Source: Planctomycetota bacterium
Lineage (GTDB): Bacteria > Planctomycetota > PUPC01 > JACPCR01
Direction: 5' to 3'
DNA: 64,000 nt
NCBI GenBank assembly: GCA_016179685.1
Contig: JACPCR010000054.1
Span: forward strand, 1-64,000
The notes under the pieces are model-generated. The model was not told where the DNA came from. It ran no database searches and saw only the letters and a program-made list of their open reading frames with translations. This document shows, piece by piece, positions 1-10,400 of this stretch (positions within the stretch are counted from its first letter, which is position 1; the number at the start of each line of letters is the position of its first letter). Position numbers and translations under genes: made by a program.

Positions 1-123
1 CCCCGTGTCTCTCAATCGACCGATTGCCCTTGGCCGCCCACGGAACGCTGCCAGCGCCGCCCTGGCTCGCCCGCCCCGCGACCCCCGCTTACGTCTGAAC
101 TGCAGGCCCTCTGTATCCGGCGG

Positions 124-152
124 TTGCCATTCTGGGACCCTTCTGTTAGCAT
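124..152 (+). promoter_or_regulatory. Candidate sigma-70 promoter upstream of carB
   Basis: A TTGCCA hexamer (124-129) lies 17 bases before TAGCAT (147-152); these match the -35 and -10 consensus at 5/6 and 4/6 positions. It would give a carB leader of about 160 bases. No ORF in bases 1-317 looks like a gene. This is motif matching only, in GC-rich DNA where such matches are not common but do occur by chance. Confidence 0.4.
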
Positions 153-317
153 GGACTAATGGGGGGGCACGTTCGGGGCCGCCTGTTCTGAAAGGCATAT
201 TCTTCAGCCTCAATACGTTCGCCATACGCCAGCCTGCCTCCCCGGTCGAGGCCTCCTCCGCCCTGCCGGGCCTTCCTCTTCGTCTCCATTCCGCTCTCGC
301 TCCCAGGAGCTTCCCGC

Positions 318-3300
318 GTGCCGAAGCGAACGGACATTCACAAGATTCTTCTGATCGGCTCGGGTCCCATCATCATCGGGCAGGCCTGCGAGTTCGACTA
401 TTCCGGCACGCAGGCCTGCAAGGCGCTTCGCGAGGAGGGCTACCAGGTTATTCTGATCAATTCCAACCCGGCGACCATCATGACGGACCCGGAGATGGCG
501 CACCGCGTTTATATCGAGCCGGTGGTGCCCGAGGTGGTGGACAAGGTTTGTCGTTTGGAGCGGCCCGATGCGTTGCTGCCGACGCTGGGCGGCCAGACGG
601 GTCTGAACGTAGCGATGGAATGTGCGGAGCGCGGCATCTTGGAGGAGCACGGGGTGGAGATGATCGGGGCGAGCCGAGAGGCGATCCACAAGGCGGAGGA
701 TCGCCTCGCTTTCAAGCAGGCCATGATCCACATCGGCCTCGGGGTGCCCCGGAGCGGCGTCGCCCACTCCCTGGACGAGGCCCGGAAGATGCTGGCGGCG
801 GTCGGGCTGCCCTGCATCATCCGGCCCGCGTACACCCTGGGAGGCACGGGCTCCGGCATCGCCTACAACCAGGACGAATTCGACCGCATTGCCGCCTACG
901 GGATGGAATGCAGCCGAGTCCACGAGGTTCTCATCGAGGAATCGGTCATCGGCTGGAAGGAATTCGAGCTGGAAGTGATGCGCGACAAGAAGGACAACGT
1001 CGTCATCATCTGCTCGATCGAGAATTTTGATCCGATGGGCGTGCATACGGGCGATAGCATCACGGTGGCCCCGGCGCAGACCCTCACGGACAAGGAGTAC
1101 CAGCGGATGCGGGACGCGGCCATCGCCGTGATGCGGGAGATCGGCGTCGAGACCGGGGGCTCGAACATCCAGTTCGCGGTGAACCCGGAGGACGGCCGGA
1201 TGGTGGTCATCGAGATGAACCCGAGGGTCAGCCGCAGTTCGGCCTTGGCCTCGAAGGCCACAGGCTTCCCCATTGCGAAGTTCGCGGCGAAGCTCGCCAT
1301 TGGCTACACGCTCGATGAAATCCCGAACGACATCACCCGGGAGACGCCGGCGAGCTTCGAGCCGACCATCGATTACTGCGTCGTGAAGATTCCGCGCTTC
1401 ACGTTCGAGAAATTCTCGACCGCTGATCCGACCCTCACCTCGCAGATGAAGTCCGTCGGCGAGACCATGTCCATCGGGCGCACGTTCAAGGAAGCGCTCC
1501 AGAAGGCCGTCCGCGGCCTCGAGATTGGGCGGCACGGACTCGGCCTCGATCGCAAGGACGCCCTTCTGAACGGGTCGGGCCTGCCGGACCGCGAGGAAAT
1601 CCGCCAGAAGCTGATCACGCCCACCGCGGAGCGCCTCTTCTATCTCCGTTACGCCTTCAAGGCGGGCTTGAGCGTCACGGAGGTATCGGACCTCTCCCGC
1701 ATCGATCCCTGGTTTCTGGAGAATCTGAAGGAGATCGTGGACTACGAGGACACGCTGGGGAACTACAGCCGCCTCGAGGACGTGCCCGCCGAGGTGCTCC
1801 GCGAGGCCAAGCGGCTGGGATTCTCCGAGCACCAGCTCGCCGCCGTGTGGAAGGCCCGGCCGGCCCAGGTGCGGGAGCGGCGGAAGTCTCTGGGCATCGC
1901 GGCCACCTACAAGCTCGTGGACACCTGCGCTGCGGAATTCGAGGCCTACACGCCATATTACTATTCCACCTACGAGCAGGAAGACGAGTCGCGGGTCAGC
2001 CGCCGAAGGAAGATCATGATCCTGGGGGGCGGGCCGAACCGCATCGGCCAGGGCATCGAGTTCGATTACTGCTGCTGCCATGCCGCCTTCGCCCTCCGCG
2101 AGATCGGATGCGAGACGCTGATGGTCAACTCGAATCCGGAGACCGTCAGCACGGACTACGACACCTCGGACCAGCTCTTTTTCGAGCCGGTGACGCTCGA
2201 GGACGTTCTCAACATTTACGATCGGCTGAAGCCGGACGGCGTGATCGTCCAGTATGGGGGCCAGACTCCCCTGAACCTGGCGCAGGGGCTCGAAGAGGCG
2301 GGCGTCCCCATCATCGGGACGTCGCCGGACAGCATCGGACGCGCCTCGGACCGGGATCGTTTTCGTTCGCTCCTGCAGGAGCTCGGCTTGCGTCAGCCGC
2401 GCAACGGCGTGGCCACGGACCGGGATGGCGCGCTCCGCGTCGCCCGCGAGATCGGTTACCCGATCGTCGTCCGGCCCTCCTTCGTCCTCGGCGGCCGCGC
2501 CATGGAGATCGTCTACACGGACGAGGAGCTTTCTCGCTTCGTGGCCTACGCGGTCGAGGCCTCGCCGGAGCACCCCATCCTCATCGACCGGTTTCTCGAG
2601 AATGCCATCGAGGTGGACGTGGACGCCGTGGCGGACGGCCGCAAGGTGGTCATCGCTGGCATCATGGAGCACATCGAGGAAGCGGGCATCCACTCGGGCG
2701 ACAGCGCCTGCGTCCTGCCTCCCTTCAGCCTCAGCGACACGATTGTCGAGGATCTGCGTCAGCAGACCCGCGCCCTCGGGATGGAGCTGCAGGTGCGGGG
2801 GCTCATGAACGTCCAGTACGCCATCCAGGACAGCCGCATCTACGTTCTCGAGGTCAACCCGCGGGCCTCGCGGACCGTTCCCTTCGTCAGCAAGGCCACA
2901 GGCGTCCCCTGGGCCAAGATCGCCGCGAAGGTCATGGCGGGCATGACTCTCGACGAGCTGGCCGCCGAAGAGGTCGAAATCCATTACCAGGCGGTCAAGG
3001 AGTCCGTATTCCCCTTCAACCGTTTTCCCGGCATCGACGTCATCCTCGGGCCGGAGATGAAGTCCACCGGCGAGGTCATGGGCATCGACTCGGACCTCGG
3101 CATCGCCTTCGCCAAGTCCCAGATCGCCGCGTTTCAGCAGGTTCCCCTCGAGGGCCGCGTCTTCATCAGCGTCAAGGAGGCCGACAAGCGCAACGTCGTG
3201 TGGGTCGCCAAGAAGCTCGAGGACCTCGGCTTCGAGCTGGTCGCCACCAGCGGCACGCACAAGGCGCTCTCCCGGAACGGAATCCGAGTCAAGAAAATCC

Positions 3301-3584
3301 ACAAAATCCAGGAAGGCCGGCCCCACGTGGTCGATATGATGAAAAACAAGGAGATTCATCTCGTCATCAACACGCCCAGCCGGCGGGGGGCCGCCGCCGC
3401 CGAGGCGCATCTCCGCAGTTTTGCCGTCCTCAGTCAGATTCCCATCTGCACCACCCTGTTCGGCGCCCAGGCCATGGTCAATGCCATCCAGTCGCTCAAG
3501 CGGCAGGATTACCAGGTCAAAAGCCTGCAGGAATATCATGCCAGCAGAGCCAGGAAGTCTTCCGATGAGCTGGCTCGGGTGTGA
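318..3584 (+). CDS. carB: Carbamoyl-phosphate synthase large subunit
   Basis: This 1,088-residue protein makes carbamoyl phosphate from ammonia, bicarbonate and two ATP, for pyrimidine and arginine synthesis, together with the small subunit CarA (not in this window). The length is normal for CarB. The two homologous ATP-grasp halves are visible: each opens with an ILxxGxGPxxIGQ-type motif (near residues 10 and 570) followed by an EFDY segment, and each carries a VEMNPR or LEVNPR metal/ATP site. The last ~140 residues form the MGS-like allosteric domain. The start is GTG at 318, with AGGAG seven bases upstream. The gene stops at TGA (3582-3584). A weak small ORF and then an SDR gene follow on the same strand. 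Confidence 0.97.
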   Translation: MPKRTDIHKILLIGSGPIIIGQACEFDYSGTQACKALREEGYQVILINSNPATIMTDPEMAHRVYIEPVVPEVVDKVCRLERPDALLPTLGGQTGLNVAMECAERGILEEHGVEMIGASREAIHKAEDRLAFKQAMIHIGLGVPRSGVAHSLDEARKMLAAVGLPCIIRPAYTLGGTGSGIAYNQDEFDRIAAYGMECSRVHEVLIEESVIGWKEFELEVMRDKKDNVVIICSIENFDPMGVHTGDSITVAPAQTLTDKEYQRMRDAAIAVMREIGVETGGSNIQFAVNPEDGRMVVIEMNPRVSRSSALASKATGFPIAKFAAKLAIGYTLDEIPNDITRETPASFEPTIDYCVVKIPRFTFEKFSTADPTLTSQMKSVGETMSIGRTFKEALQKAVRGLEIGRHGLGLDRKDALLNGSGLPDREEIRQKLITPTAERLFYLRYAFKAGLSVTEVSDLSRIDPWFLENLKEIVDYEDTLGNYSRLEDVPAEVLREAKRLGFSEHQLAAVWKARPAQVRERRKSLGIAATYKLVDTCAAEFEAYTPYYYSTYEQEDESRVSRRRKIMILGGGPNRIGQGIEFDYCCCHAAFALREIGCETLMVNSNPETVSTDYDTSDQLFFEPVTLEDVLNIYDRLKPDGVIVQYGGQTPLNLAQGLEEAGVPIIGTSPDSIGRASDRDRFRSLLQELGLRQPRNGVATDRDGALRVAREIGYPIVVRPSFVLGGRAMEIVYTDEELSRFVAYAVEASPEHPILIDRFLENAIEVDVDAVADGRKVVIAGIMEHIEEAGIHSGDSACVLPPFSLSDTIVEDLRQQTRALGMELQVRGLMNVQYAIQDSRIYVLEVNPRASRTVPFVSKATGVPWAKIAAKVMAGMTLDELAAEEVEIHYQAVKESVFPFNRFPGIDVILGPEMKSTGEVMGIDSDLGIAFAKSQIAAFQQVPLEGRVFISVKEADKRNVVWVAKKLEDLGFELVATSGTHKALSRNGIRVKKIHKIQEGRPHVVDMMKNKEIHLVINTPSRRGAAAAEAHLRSFAVLSQIPICTTLFGAQAMVNAIQSLKRQDYQVKSLQEYHASRARKSSDELARV

Positions 3585-3729
3585 CGGCCTCGCCCGCCGC
3601 TCGCCGCATGGCCATCCGTTCCGAGGTGGCGCGGTCGCTGTGCGGCCGCCACTGGAATGTGCCGGGTCCCTGCCGGTGTGTATCGGCAGGTGTTGGAATG
3701 GCCGGGAGCGCCATCTCCGAGACGCGCGG

Positions 3730-4023
3730 GTGCTCCTTTTTCTTTTCGGATGTTTCTCGGCCGTCTTCTTTGCCCTCTGTCCGCGGCCTGCGTGCGGAGG
3801 CACGATCGGGCCCGCCTGGGCCGCGCCCGCGCTCGGGGAGGAGGCCGCAGCGGTGTCCCGGCCCCTCGCGACGAAGAGCGGGAACACCTGGATTTGCTTC
3901 CTGGTCGCCGGGGCCGCGGCCGTCGTCGTCTTCCTCATCGGACGGGGGGAGCGCCGACCGGGCCGGGACGATTCGGAACATCCGACGCCGGAGTCGCCTC
4001 ATGAGCCCAAGTCCGACGCCTGA
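3730..4023 (+). CDS. Possible small exported/membrane protein
   Basis: This frame of about 97 residues, starting at GTG 3730, begins with a hydrophobic signal-like stretch (VLLFLFGCFSAVFFAL). A second hydrophobic helix (TWICFLVAGAAAVVVFLIG) follows, then a charged tail ending in PHEPKSDA. Two well-placed hydrophobic segments with a positive-inside flank argue for a real small membrane protein and not a shadow ORF. It overlaps the first 23 bases of the SDR gene, as coupled genes often do. There is no strong ribosome binding site at this GTG and no family is recognised, so the gene is tentative. Confidence 0.35.
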   Translation: MLLFLFGCFSAVFFALCPRPACGGTIGPAWAAPALGEEAAAVSRPLATKSGNTWICFLVAGAAAVVVFLIGRGERRPGRDDSEHPTPESPHEPKSDA

Positions 4024-4774
4024 AAGATCCGCTCCTTTCCGCCTCGACGGCCGAGTGGCGATGGTCACCGGAGCGAGCCGCGGCATCGGGGAGGCCACGG
4101 CCCGCGTTCTGGCCGCCGCCGGCGCGCGGACCGTGCTCGTGGCGCGCCAGGCCGACCGCCTCGAGGAGATCGCCCGCCAGCTCCAGGAAGCCGGCCACCA
4201 CGCCCTCGCCTGCCCCGCCAACGTTTCCCTCAAGGCCGAGGTCCATGCCGCCGTCGCCCATACGCTGGACCAGCTCGGCCGCATCGACGTCCTCGTCAAC
4301 AACGCGGGAATCCGGGGCAAGTCCCCGCTCGATGAAATGCCCGAGCAGGAATGGAACGAGGTCCTCGGCGTCAATCTCACGGGTCCCTTCCTCTGCGCAC
4401 AGGCCGTCGTCCCCTCCATGAAAAGGCAGCGTTGGGGCCGCATCATCAACGTGTCGTCCATCAGCGGCCAGACCGGCGGCGTCGCCGGCACGCTCCCGTA
4501 TTCCGCCTCGAAGGGCGGGCTGTTCGCCTTGACCAAGACTCTCTCCCGCGACCTCGCCCCCTTTGGTATCACGGTCAATGCCATCGCGCCCGGGCAGATC
4601 GAGACCGGGACGCTTTCGACCGAGCGCCGCGAAAGCGTGGTCAAGCTCATCCCCCTCGGGAAGCTCGGCCAGCCCGTGGACATCGCCTATGCTGCCCTTT
4701 TCCTCGCCTCCGAGGAGGCCGGGTACATCACCGGGGCGACGCTCGACGTCAATGGCGGAATCCTCAAACGCTAG
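4001..4774 (+). CDS. Short-chain dehydrogenase/reductase, FabG-like
   Basis: This 257-residue classical SDR is an NAD(P)-dependent oxidoreductase that probably reduces or oxidises a keto/hydroxy group. It shows the cofactor motif TGASRGIG (residues 23-30), the structural NNAG motif (100-103), the serine region VSSIS (151-155) and the catalytic YSASK (Y167, K171). The C-terminal part ending in GGILKR is typical of FabG-type 3-oxoacyl-ACP reductases. ATG 4001 was chosen because the longer upstream frame lacks SDR similarity. A YbgC-like thioesterase and a ketosynthase follow within 1.8 kb, which is compatible with acyl metabolism, but the substrate cannot be read from sequence. The stop codon abuts a family-1 hairpin. 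Confidence 0.9.
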   Translation: MSPSPTPERSAPFRLDGRVAMVTGASRGIGEATARVLAAAGARTVLVARQADRLEEIARQLQEAGHHALACPANVSLKAEVHAAVAHTLDQLGRIDVLVNNAGIRGKSPLDEMPEQEWNEVLGVNLTGPFLCAQAVVPSMKRQRWGRIINVSSISGQTGGVAGTLPYSASKGGLFALTKTLSRDLAPFGITVNAIAPGQIETGTLSTERRESVVKLIPLGKLGQPVDIAYAALFLASEEAGYITGATLDVNGGILKR

Positions 4775-4817
4775 GTGACGCGTTCGCAGGTGCACCCGCA
4801 CTGGCGAACGCGTCACC
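4774..4817. repeat. Family-1 stop-codon hairpin, copy 1
   Basis: A perfect 14-bp inverted repeat (arms 4774-4787 and 4804-4817) encloses the conserved core AGTGCGGGTGCACCT, read on the minus strand. The first base of the hairpin is the last base of the SDR stop codon TAG. The core is shared with nine other hairpins in this window, while the outer arms differ from copy to copy. It could serve as a transcript 3' end or be a REP-like mobile palindrome. Confidence 0.85.
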
Positions 4818-5050
4818 TCGTCCCACCGGGGTCCGCGGACACGGCACGGAATCATTCCGGACTCGATTTCCGGCCGGGCTTGCGTGTCAAATTCGTGGTG
4901 CGGCGAGGATGGATCGTGGAATTGCTCGCAGCAGCACACGGCGTGGGCAAGATGGATGCGGCTTCGGGTGCCTCGTTCGAGCCTGCCGGCGAGCTCTTCT
5001 GCTTCCGGCCGCGTGAAAAGCATCCAGGGATGTTCGCGTTGCGGCATCAT
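4818..5050 (-). pseudogene. Candidate N-terminal gene remnant with strong RBS
   Basis: On the minus strand, AAGGAGGGAA lies directly before an ATGATG start (5050/5047), the best Shine-Dalgarno placement seen in the window. The encoded peptide starts MMPQREHPWMLFTRPEAEEL and runs about 78 residues before entering the family-1 hairpin and then the antisense strand of the SDR. The opening 'HPWMLFTRPEAEELAGRL' vaguely resembles the first lines of secreted polysaccharide lyases (heparinase-like), but this is weak. The likeliest reading is the 5' end of a gene whose remainder was lost. It could also be a chance ORF next to a purine run. Confidence 0.35.
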
Positions 5051-5143
5051 TTCCCTCCTTTACAGCATCAAGCGGCAATCACCATTCGCCATTGCACCCG
5101 GCGGCCTCTTTTTCTACCCTAACCTTCCCCGATAGGCCAATCG

Positions 5144-5545
5144 ATGTACGTTCACGAATCTGGAATCCAGGTGCGGTACGGCGAGACGGACCAGATGGGT
5201 GTGGCGCACCATGCGAATTACCTGCTCTGGCTCGAGGTGGCCCGCACCGATTTCCTGCGCGCCATCGGATACCGATACCGGGACCTCGAGGGCCGGGGCG
5301 TCATCCTGGCGGTGATCGAGGCGCATTGCCGTTACCGCGCCCCCGCACGCTACGACGACTCGCTTCGTGTCCGGACCTGGGTTCGGACTCAGAAGAAGTT
5401 GAAACTCGACTTCGCCTATGAAATCCTACACGAGGACGGGAGGCTGGTCGCCGAGGGCAACACGGTCCTCGGCTGCCTCGACCGCGAAGGACGGCCCCAG
5501 CCGCTACCTTCCGATGTCGAAGAGGCCATCCGAAAGGCCATTTAG
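5144..5545 (+). CDS. Acyl-CoA thioesterase, YbgC/4HBT (hotdog) family
   Basis: This 133-residue hotdog-fold protein is predicted to hydrolyse acyl-CoA or acyl-ACP thioesters in the cytoplasm. The diagnostic N-terminal block RYGETDQMGVAHHANYLLW carries the catalytic Asp of the 4-hydroxybenzoyl-CoA thioesterase family, and the length is right for YbgC/FadM-type enzymes. The core strand block 'YRAPARYDD' is also family-typical. A FabG-like SDR lies upstream and a FabF-like ketosynthase downstream on the same strand, suggesting a shared acyl-chain role. The spacers are long and repeat-filled, so they are not clearly one operon. The RBS is weak. Confidence 0.88.
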   Translation: MYVHESGIQVRYGETDQMGVAHHANYLLWLEVARTDFLRAIGYRYRDLEGRGVILAVIEAHCRYRAPARYDDSLRVRTWVRTQKKLKLDFAYEILHEDGRLVAEGNTVLGCLDREGRPQPLPSDVEEAIRKAI

Positions 5546-5610
5546 AGTTCAAGGGTGACGCCCGCGCCGCGCGGACCTGTTTCGCCCAGAAGGGAGATAT
5601 TTCAGGTTTG

Positions 5611-5764
5611 GAGTCTCAGGGTGTAACAGCTCCGCGCCCGCCTCTGGTGAGCACCCGGCGGAGATGTTGAAAGGTGTCAGGTGTCGGGTGTCAGTTGATT
5701 CCTGAACTCTGCAGCCTGACACCTATCCTGGCCTTGTTGGGTTGCGGGCTTCGCCCGCCTTAAG
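5611..5764 (+). repeat. MITE-like dispersed element, copy A
   Basis: This is one of five related intergenic elements. It starts near GAGTCT, contains a CTCCGCG...CGGCGGAGATGTTGAAAG inverted pair and then heptad-like GGTGTCA units. It ends with CTTGTTGGGTTGCGGGCTT followed by CGCCCGCCTTAAG. It fills most of the 235-base gap between the thioesterase and fabF. No ORF is inside; the terminal bases also give a spurious upstream extension of fabF. Confidence 0.75.
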
Positions 5765-5780
5765 AAACCAAGAATTGAGC

Positions 5781-6956
5781 ATGCCCCGCGTCGTCGTCAC
5801 TGGAATGGGAGTGGTCTCGCCCGTCGGGATCGGCAAGACCGAATTCTGGCGCAGCCTCGTGGCCGGCCGTTCGGGCCTCGCGCCCATCACGCGGTTCGAA
5901 ACGGAGGGGACGCGTAACCCTCTGGGAGGAGAGGTCAAGTCCTGGGTGACGCCTCCCGAGTGGGCCAGGCTCGGCCGGGGAGTGCAGTACGCTCTCGCCG
6001 CCGCCCGGGAGGCGATCGAGGAGGCCCGGCTCGATGGCGGACACCGTGTCGGCTGCTGCATGGCCACCAACTTCGGCGGCACGGAGGCGGGTGAGGCCTT
6101 CCTCCGGGCCCTTGTCCTCGGGCGCGAGCCGGACGCCGCCGACTTTCAGCGTTACGCCTTTGACCAGGGCAGCAGCGAGGTGTGCCGCGCCTTCGGACTC
6201 CGGGGGCCCGAGGCCTCGCTGTCCCTCTCCTGCGCCTCCGGAGTGGCCGCCCTCGGATTCGCCGCGGACCAAATCCGTCTCGGCCGGGCCGATGCCATGG
6301 TCGCCGGCGGCTACGACGAGCTGGCCCTTTTCTCCTACGCGGGCCTCTGCGCCCTCCGGGCCGTCACCCCGGATACCATCCGGCCGTTCGACAAGAACCG
6401 CAAGGGGACGATTTTCGCCGAAGGCGCGGGCGTGGTCGTCCTCGAGTCGGCCGAGTCGGCCGATCGCCGCGGCGTCAGGCCCCTGGCGGAGGTCCTCGGG
6501 CACGCCATGAACAACGACGCCTTCCACATGACCGCGCCGGACCGGAAGGGCATCGGCATTCAGGCCGTGATGCGCCAGGCCCTTTGCGATGCGGGCATCC
6601 CGCCCGAAGAAATTGACCATATCAACGCGCACGGCACCGGGACGCCCTACAACGACAAGATCGAGACCGAGTCCATCAAGGCCGTCTTTGGGCCCCGGGC
6701 CTACCGGATTCCCGTGGTCTCCGTAAAGTCCGAGATGGGCCACACCATGGGCGCCGCAGGCACCCTCGAGGTCATCTGTTCCATTCTGACCCTTCGGGAC
6801 CAGATCGTGCCGCCGACGATCAACCTGACCGAGGCGGACCCCGAGTGCGATCTGGATTACGTGCCGGGCCGGGCGCGCCCGCACAGGGTCCGCACCGTCC
6901 TCAGCAACTCCTATGGAATCGGCGGCACGAATGCCGCCATCGTCCTCCGCCAATAA
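5781..6956 (+). CDS. Beta-ketoacyl synthase, FabF-like
   Basis: This 391-residue ketosynthase performs decarboxylative Claisen condensation in fatty-acid-type chain elongation. The full catalytic triad is present: Cys151 in SLSCASGVAAL, His284 in NAHGTGTPYND and His321 in KSEMGHTMGAAG, and the C-terminus has the usual NSYGIGGTNAAIV. The start is taken as ATG 5781 (MPRVVVTGMGVVSP), since 13 codons of upstream extension come from a dispersed repeat. The sequence is diverged from housekeeping FabF around the active site (CASG instead of CATG), so a specialised acyl substrate is possible. No acyl carrier protein gene is nearby. Confidence 0.9.
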   Translation: MPRVVVTGMGVVSPVGIGKTEFWRSLVAGRSGLAPITRFETEGTRNPLGGEVKSWVTPPEWARLGRGVQYALAAAREAIEEARLDGGHRVGCCMATNFGGTEAGEAFLRALVLGREPDAADFQRYAFDQGSSEVCRAFGLRGPEASLSLSCASGVAALGFAADQIRLGRADAMVAGGYDELALFSYAGLCALRAVTPDTIRPFDKNRKGTIFAEGAGVVVLESAESADRRGVRPLAEVLGHAMNNDAFHMTAPDRKGIGIQAVMRQALCDAGIPPEEIDHINAHGTGTPYNDKIETESIKAVFGPRAYRIPVVSVKSEMGHTMGAAGTLEVICSILTLRDQIVPPTINLTEADPECDLDYVPGRARPHRVRTVLSNSYGIGGTNAAIVLRQ

Positions 6957-6963
6957 ACGGTTG

Positions 6964-6983
6964 GGAAGTGCGAATGCACTTCC
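6964..6983. repeat. Family-1 hairpin core, minimal copy 2
   Basis: GGAAGTGC, a four-base loop GAAT, and GCACTTCC form a perfect 8-bp stem eight bases after the fabF stop codon. This is the core of the family-1 hairpins without the long outer stem, so it may be a decayed or a minimal copy. Confidence 0.65.
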
Positions 6984-7066
6984 GCCCCCGCTGGATTAAG
7001 GAATGTCCACGTCGCGCAAGGTGAATCGCACGCGTTCCTGCCGTTCATCCTCGGGATACCGGACCC

Positions 7067-7480
7067 TCAGCGACAGCTCGCGGAAATCGTTTCATCCTTT
7101 ATCCATGTCTGCCGGCCTCTTGTTTCCCGTGTTGTAGCGTCTGGTATCGGCTCAACAGGCCGCTTCAGACCATCCACCACACTCAGTACTCGCACCTCGG
7201 ACAAGTCAAGGAAGAACCGCCCCGGCTGCGTGAATAACCTGGCATCAAGGAAAACACCTTCCGGTCCTTCCGGCTGTTCGAATTCTTCTCCACCCGCCTG
7301 CGGCGTTTCCTCGATGAATCGGAGAAGGGTGGTACTGCTGACACCTGTCGTCTCCGCAAGAAACCCCGGACCAGCTTCTGGGACGCGCACGCTGGACCCC
7401 TGTGTCTCAAGGGATTCCTTCTGGCCGGCCCATGGCCCGAATCCTGTCATTGATCTCGCGGCGCAGCTCCCTGGCCTCAT
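7067..7480 (-). pseudogene. Unassigned ORF or frameshifted tail of the HEAT protein
   Basis: This minus-strand frame of up to 137 residues overlaps the 3' end of the HEAT-repeat gene in another frame and continues 340 bases beyond it. Its sequence has a protein-like composition (for example TTLLRFIEETPQAGGEEFEQ and GRFFLDLSEVRVLSVVDGL). No good RBS or start is visible and no family is recognised. It may be a separate small ORF, or the original C-terminus of the upstream gene put out of frame. The rest of the 6957-7406 gap shows only the small hairpin. Confidence 0.3.
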
Positions 7481-10400
7481 CGCCCGGCATCCCTCTCAAG
7501 CCCTTGAGAATGCCCCGAGCCTCCCACTGCTGCTCGGCGGCTTTCAGCATCCGCCGCAGCTCGGGAACGAAACGCGGCTCCCGGCTCAACCCGATCCCGG
7601 CCAGCAGTATGGAGTCGTTCACTTCCAGGCGGCCCGGCGCCCGATGCTCGATCAGAAAGTCCAGGCCGGAAAAATCCCCGTATTGCGCCAGAAGGAGAGC
7701 CAGGGCCTCGAGCAGGCGTGAACGGACGCCTATTTCTTCCTGGGAACGCGGGGCTGCTTCGCCCTTCCGAGGCGACCCGGCCATCCTCGCCCGGACGGCT
7801 TCGATGAAATCAGGATGCGTCTTCAACGCAGCGAGGGGCCGGTCCCGCCCCGAGTCTCTGCTCACGGCTCTATTGCGCACCCACGCCTGCCCCGATTCAT
7901 ATTGAAACTGGCTGTACAGCCAGTCCATGCCCGCCTGGGTCCGCGTTTCGGGCAGGAGAAGGCCGATGGCTGCGACCGTGACCACCCGGTCGTCGGGGTC
8001 CGTGAGAAACGGCCCCAGCTTGGTTTCGAGGGCCGATCGATCCGGCAGCTTCGGGGCCAGCCCCTTGATCGCCGCGTGGCGCACCCACGGATTCTCATCC
8101 GCGGCCGCCGCGTCCAGTCGGGCCATTCCGTCGGCGTCCGATCGTACCCCGTAGAGGCAGGCGGCCAGGGCCCGCAACGCCGGCTTGCCCGATCGGGATA
8201 ATCTCCTCAGGACTTCCTGGCGGTCGCGGTCCGTGGACTGGAGCGAGATGGGGTACTCCGCAGGATCGCCCAGCAAGCTTTCCAGCAGGCTACCCAGGTC
8301 CTTTTCCTGCGTTCCTTCCAGCAGCGCGACCAGCCGGTCCGGCTCGGCGACGAAGATCAGGACTTCGGGCCGGGCGTACTGGAGCTGGTTCAGCAGCAAT
8401 TCAACGATCGGACGTATCTTAAGGGCGGCCTCGAGGAAAGCCCGACCCTCCGGCCACGGCATCTGCCGGAGGACGAGCGCCATGGCGGGGCCCCCGTTTT
8501 CAAATGAGGTGGAGTGTGGCCCGGCGTCGTCAGGAAGGGACTTGAGCAGAAATGGAAGTCCTGTCCGTGCGTCGCCGGTGGCGAATGCGGCCACGAGTAT
8601 GCGCGGGTCGGCCGTTCGCTCCGCTTCAGGCCGCAGGCGCAGATGCCAGGCCCGAACCAGGCGGAGCAGCTCCGCAGCCCGGGTCTCGAGCGCCTTCAAG
8701 CGGGCGTTCTCCACGGTCTCCTCCTCGGGCGGCTCGCTCGGGGCCTCGAGAGCTGCTTCCGACCAGGCTGCTGGCGTCGGGGATGGCCCTGCCGTTGCCT
8801 CGTCGGCCCCTCGTTCCACTTCCGCCATGAGGCTTGTCCATCGAGGCGAGGCAGCGACAGTGGAGAAGAGCCCGTGATCCGGTCCCTGGTTCTGCGGGAT
8901 CACTCCCCACCAGTGCGCCAGAACGCGCAGGACCGCATCCGCCGCACGACCGCGGACGTCCGCATCTGCGTCGTTGAGCAGGCGGCGGGCGAATTCCGCA
9001 CCGAGTTTCGTCGAGCGCTTGGTCAAGAGAGACGCCGCCTGACGCCGCGTCTCAACCTGCGTGGAGGCCAGAGCCTTGTCCAGCAGCGGCTTCCAGTAGT
9101 CATCTTCGGTGTTCGTGTCGTTTTCATGCTTCGAGAGCGCCGCGAGGATGGCGGCCTGGCCCTGCGCGCCGAGTTCTCCGAAAAGCTCCATGGCCACTTG
9201 AAGCGGATAGGGAGAGTCCGACTTGAGGATCATTCCGATGACCTGGGCCTGGACGGCGGGGACGCGCCGCATGACCGCCCGCAGTTCAGGGAGAGCCGGC
9301 GTCCGGTCCATCTGACCCAGCGCCGCCAGGGCGCACTGCACCACGAAGGCATCGGGGTCCCCCAGCAGATGCCGCAGGGCCTGTTGCGAGTCGGGGATGT
9401 TCAGCTTTCCGATGACCTCGGCAGCGGCAGCGCGGACGCGCCAGCGCGGGTCCCTCAAGCAGCGCAGCAGGGCCGGTCCCTGGTCCGTGGCGTGCACCTC
9501 CTCGAGAGCGGCGATGGCCGCGCACGCCACCACCTCATCGGGATCGTTCAGCAAGCCGACGAGATACTGTGCCGCTTCTTCCCTCTTGGTGTGGCCCAGG
9601 TCTTGCGCCGCGGTCATCCTCAGGTTCGCGTCCGGGGCCGCCAGCAGGGCCGACATCGTCTGAAGCGCGTCCGCGTCACCGGTGGCCGAAAGGGCGTGCA
9701 GCGCGCTCTCCCGGACCAGCGGGTCCGGGTCCTGGGCCAGTTCCGACAGCGCGGCGAGGGCGTCCCGGCCGGCGCGTCCAAGCTGTTCGGCCGCGGCCTG
9801 ACGCTCGGGCCCCGTGCCCCGCGCGAGGGCGCGGCGCACGCCCGGAAGCTGGGTGGCGGCCTTCGAGGGGACCAGGATCGCCCAGCGGACGTCTTCGAGC
9901 GCGGCCAGCGACTTCGGATCGCCCTGCCGCTCGGCCCGCCGGACCGCCTCGCGTACCTTGGGCAACGCGGGCAGTCCCATGCGTGCGAGCGCGGCCATCG
10001 CCTCCGTCCGCGCAGCGGGCCCGCCCGAGACCAGCGCGGTCACCGCCCCTGACGCCGCTCGCTCGAGGTCCGCGTCGTCCGGGGCCGTGGCCCGGGCCGC
10101 AAACGATCCTTCCGCCTGGGACCACCAGGCTTGCAGGGCTTTCAACGTCTGGACGCGCTCCTCCGGCGGTGACCAGGGATTCACCTCGATACCCGGCGTT
10201 TCACCCGCCAGTTTTGCCAGCATCTCCGCCGCGGCGATCCTCACACCCAGATAGGGATGCCCGGCGGCCTCGATCAGGACCGGCATCGCCCGAGTCCCTT
10301 CCTCGAGGAGCGCGGACTGGGCCCGCGCCCGGTCCGCTGGCCGCGGGTCCCCCAGCGCCCTGGCCAGGCGGTCAAGAAGCTCCGCGCTCGCGGGACCTCG

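Noticed and set aside
210..3938. A 1,242-residue minus-strand ORF antisense to carB
   Set aside because: carB is unmistakable on the plus strand, and the antisense frame is open only because of GC-rich codon usage; its composition is low-complexity and it has no family motifs.
5742..5780. N-terminal extension of the ketosynthase (MRASPALR...)
   Set aside because: Encoded by the end of a MITE-like element; the same peptide would start other unrelated ORFs near other copies.
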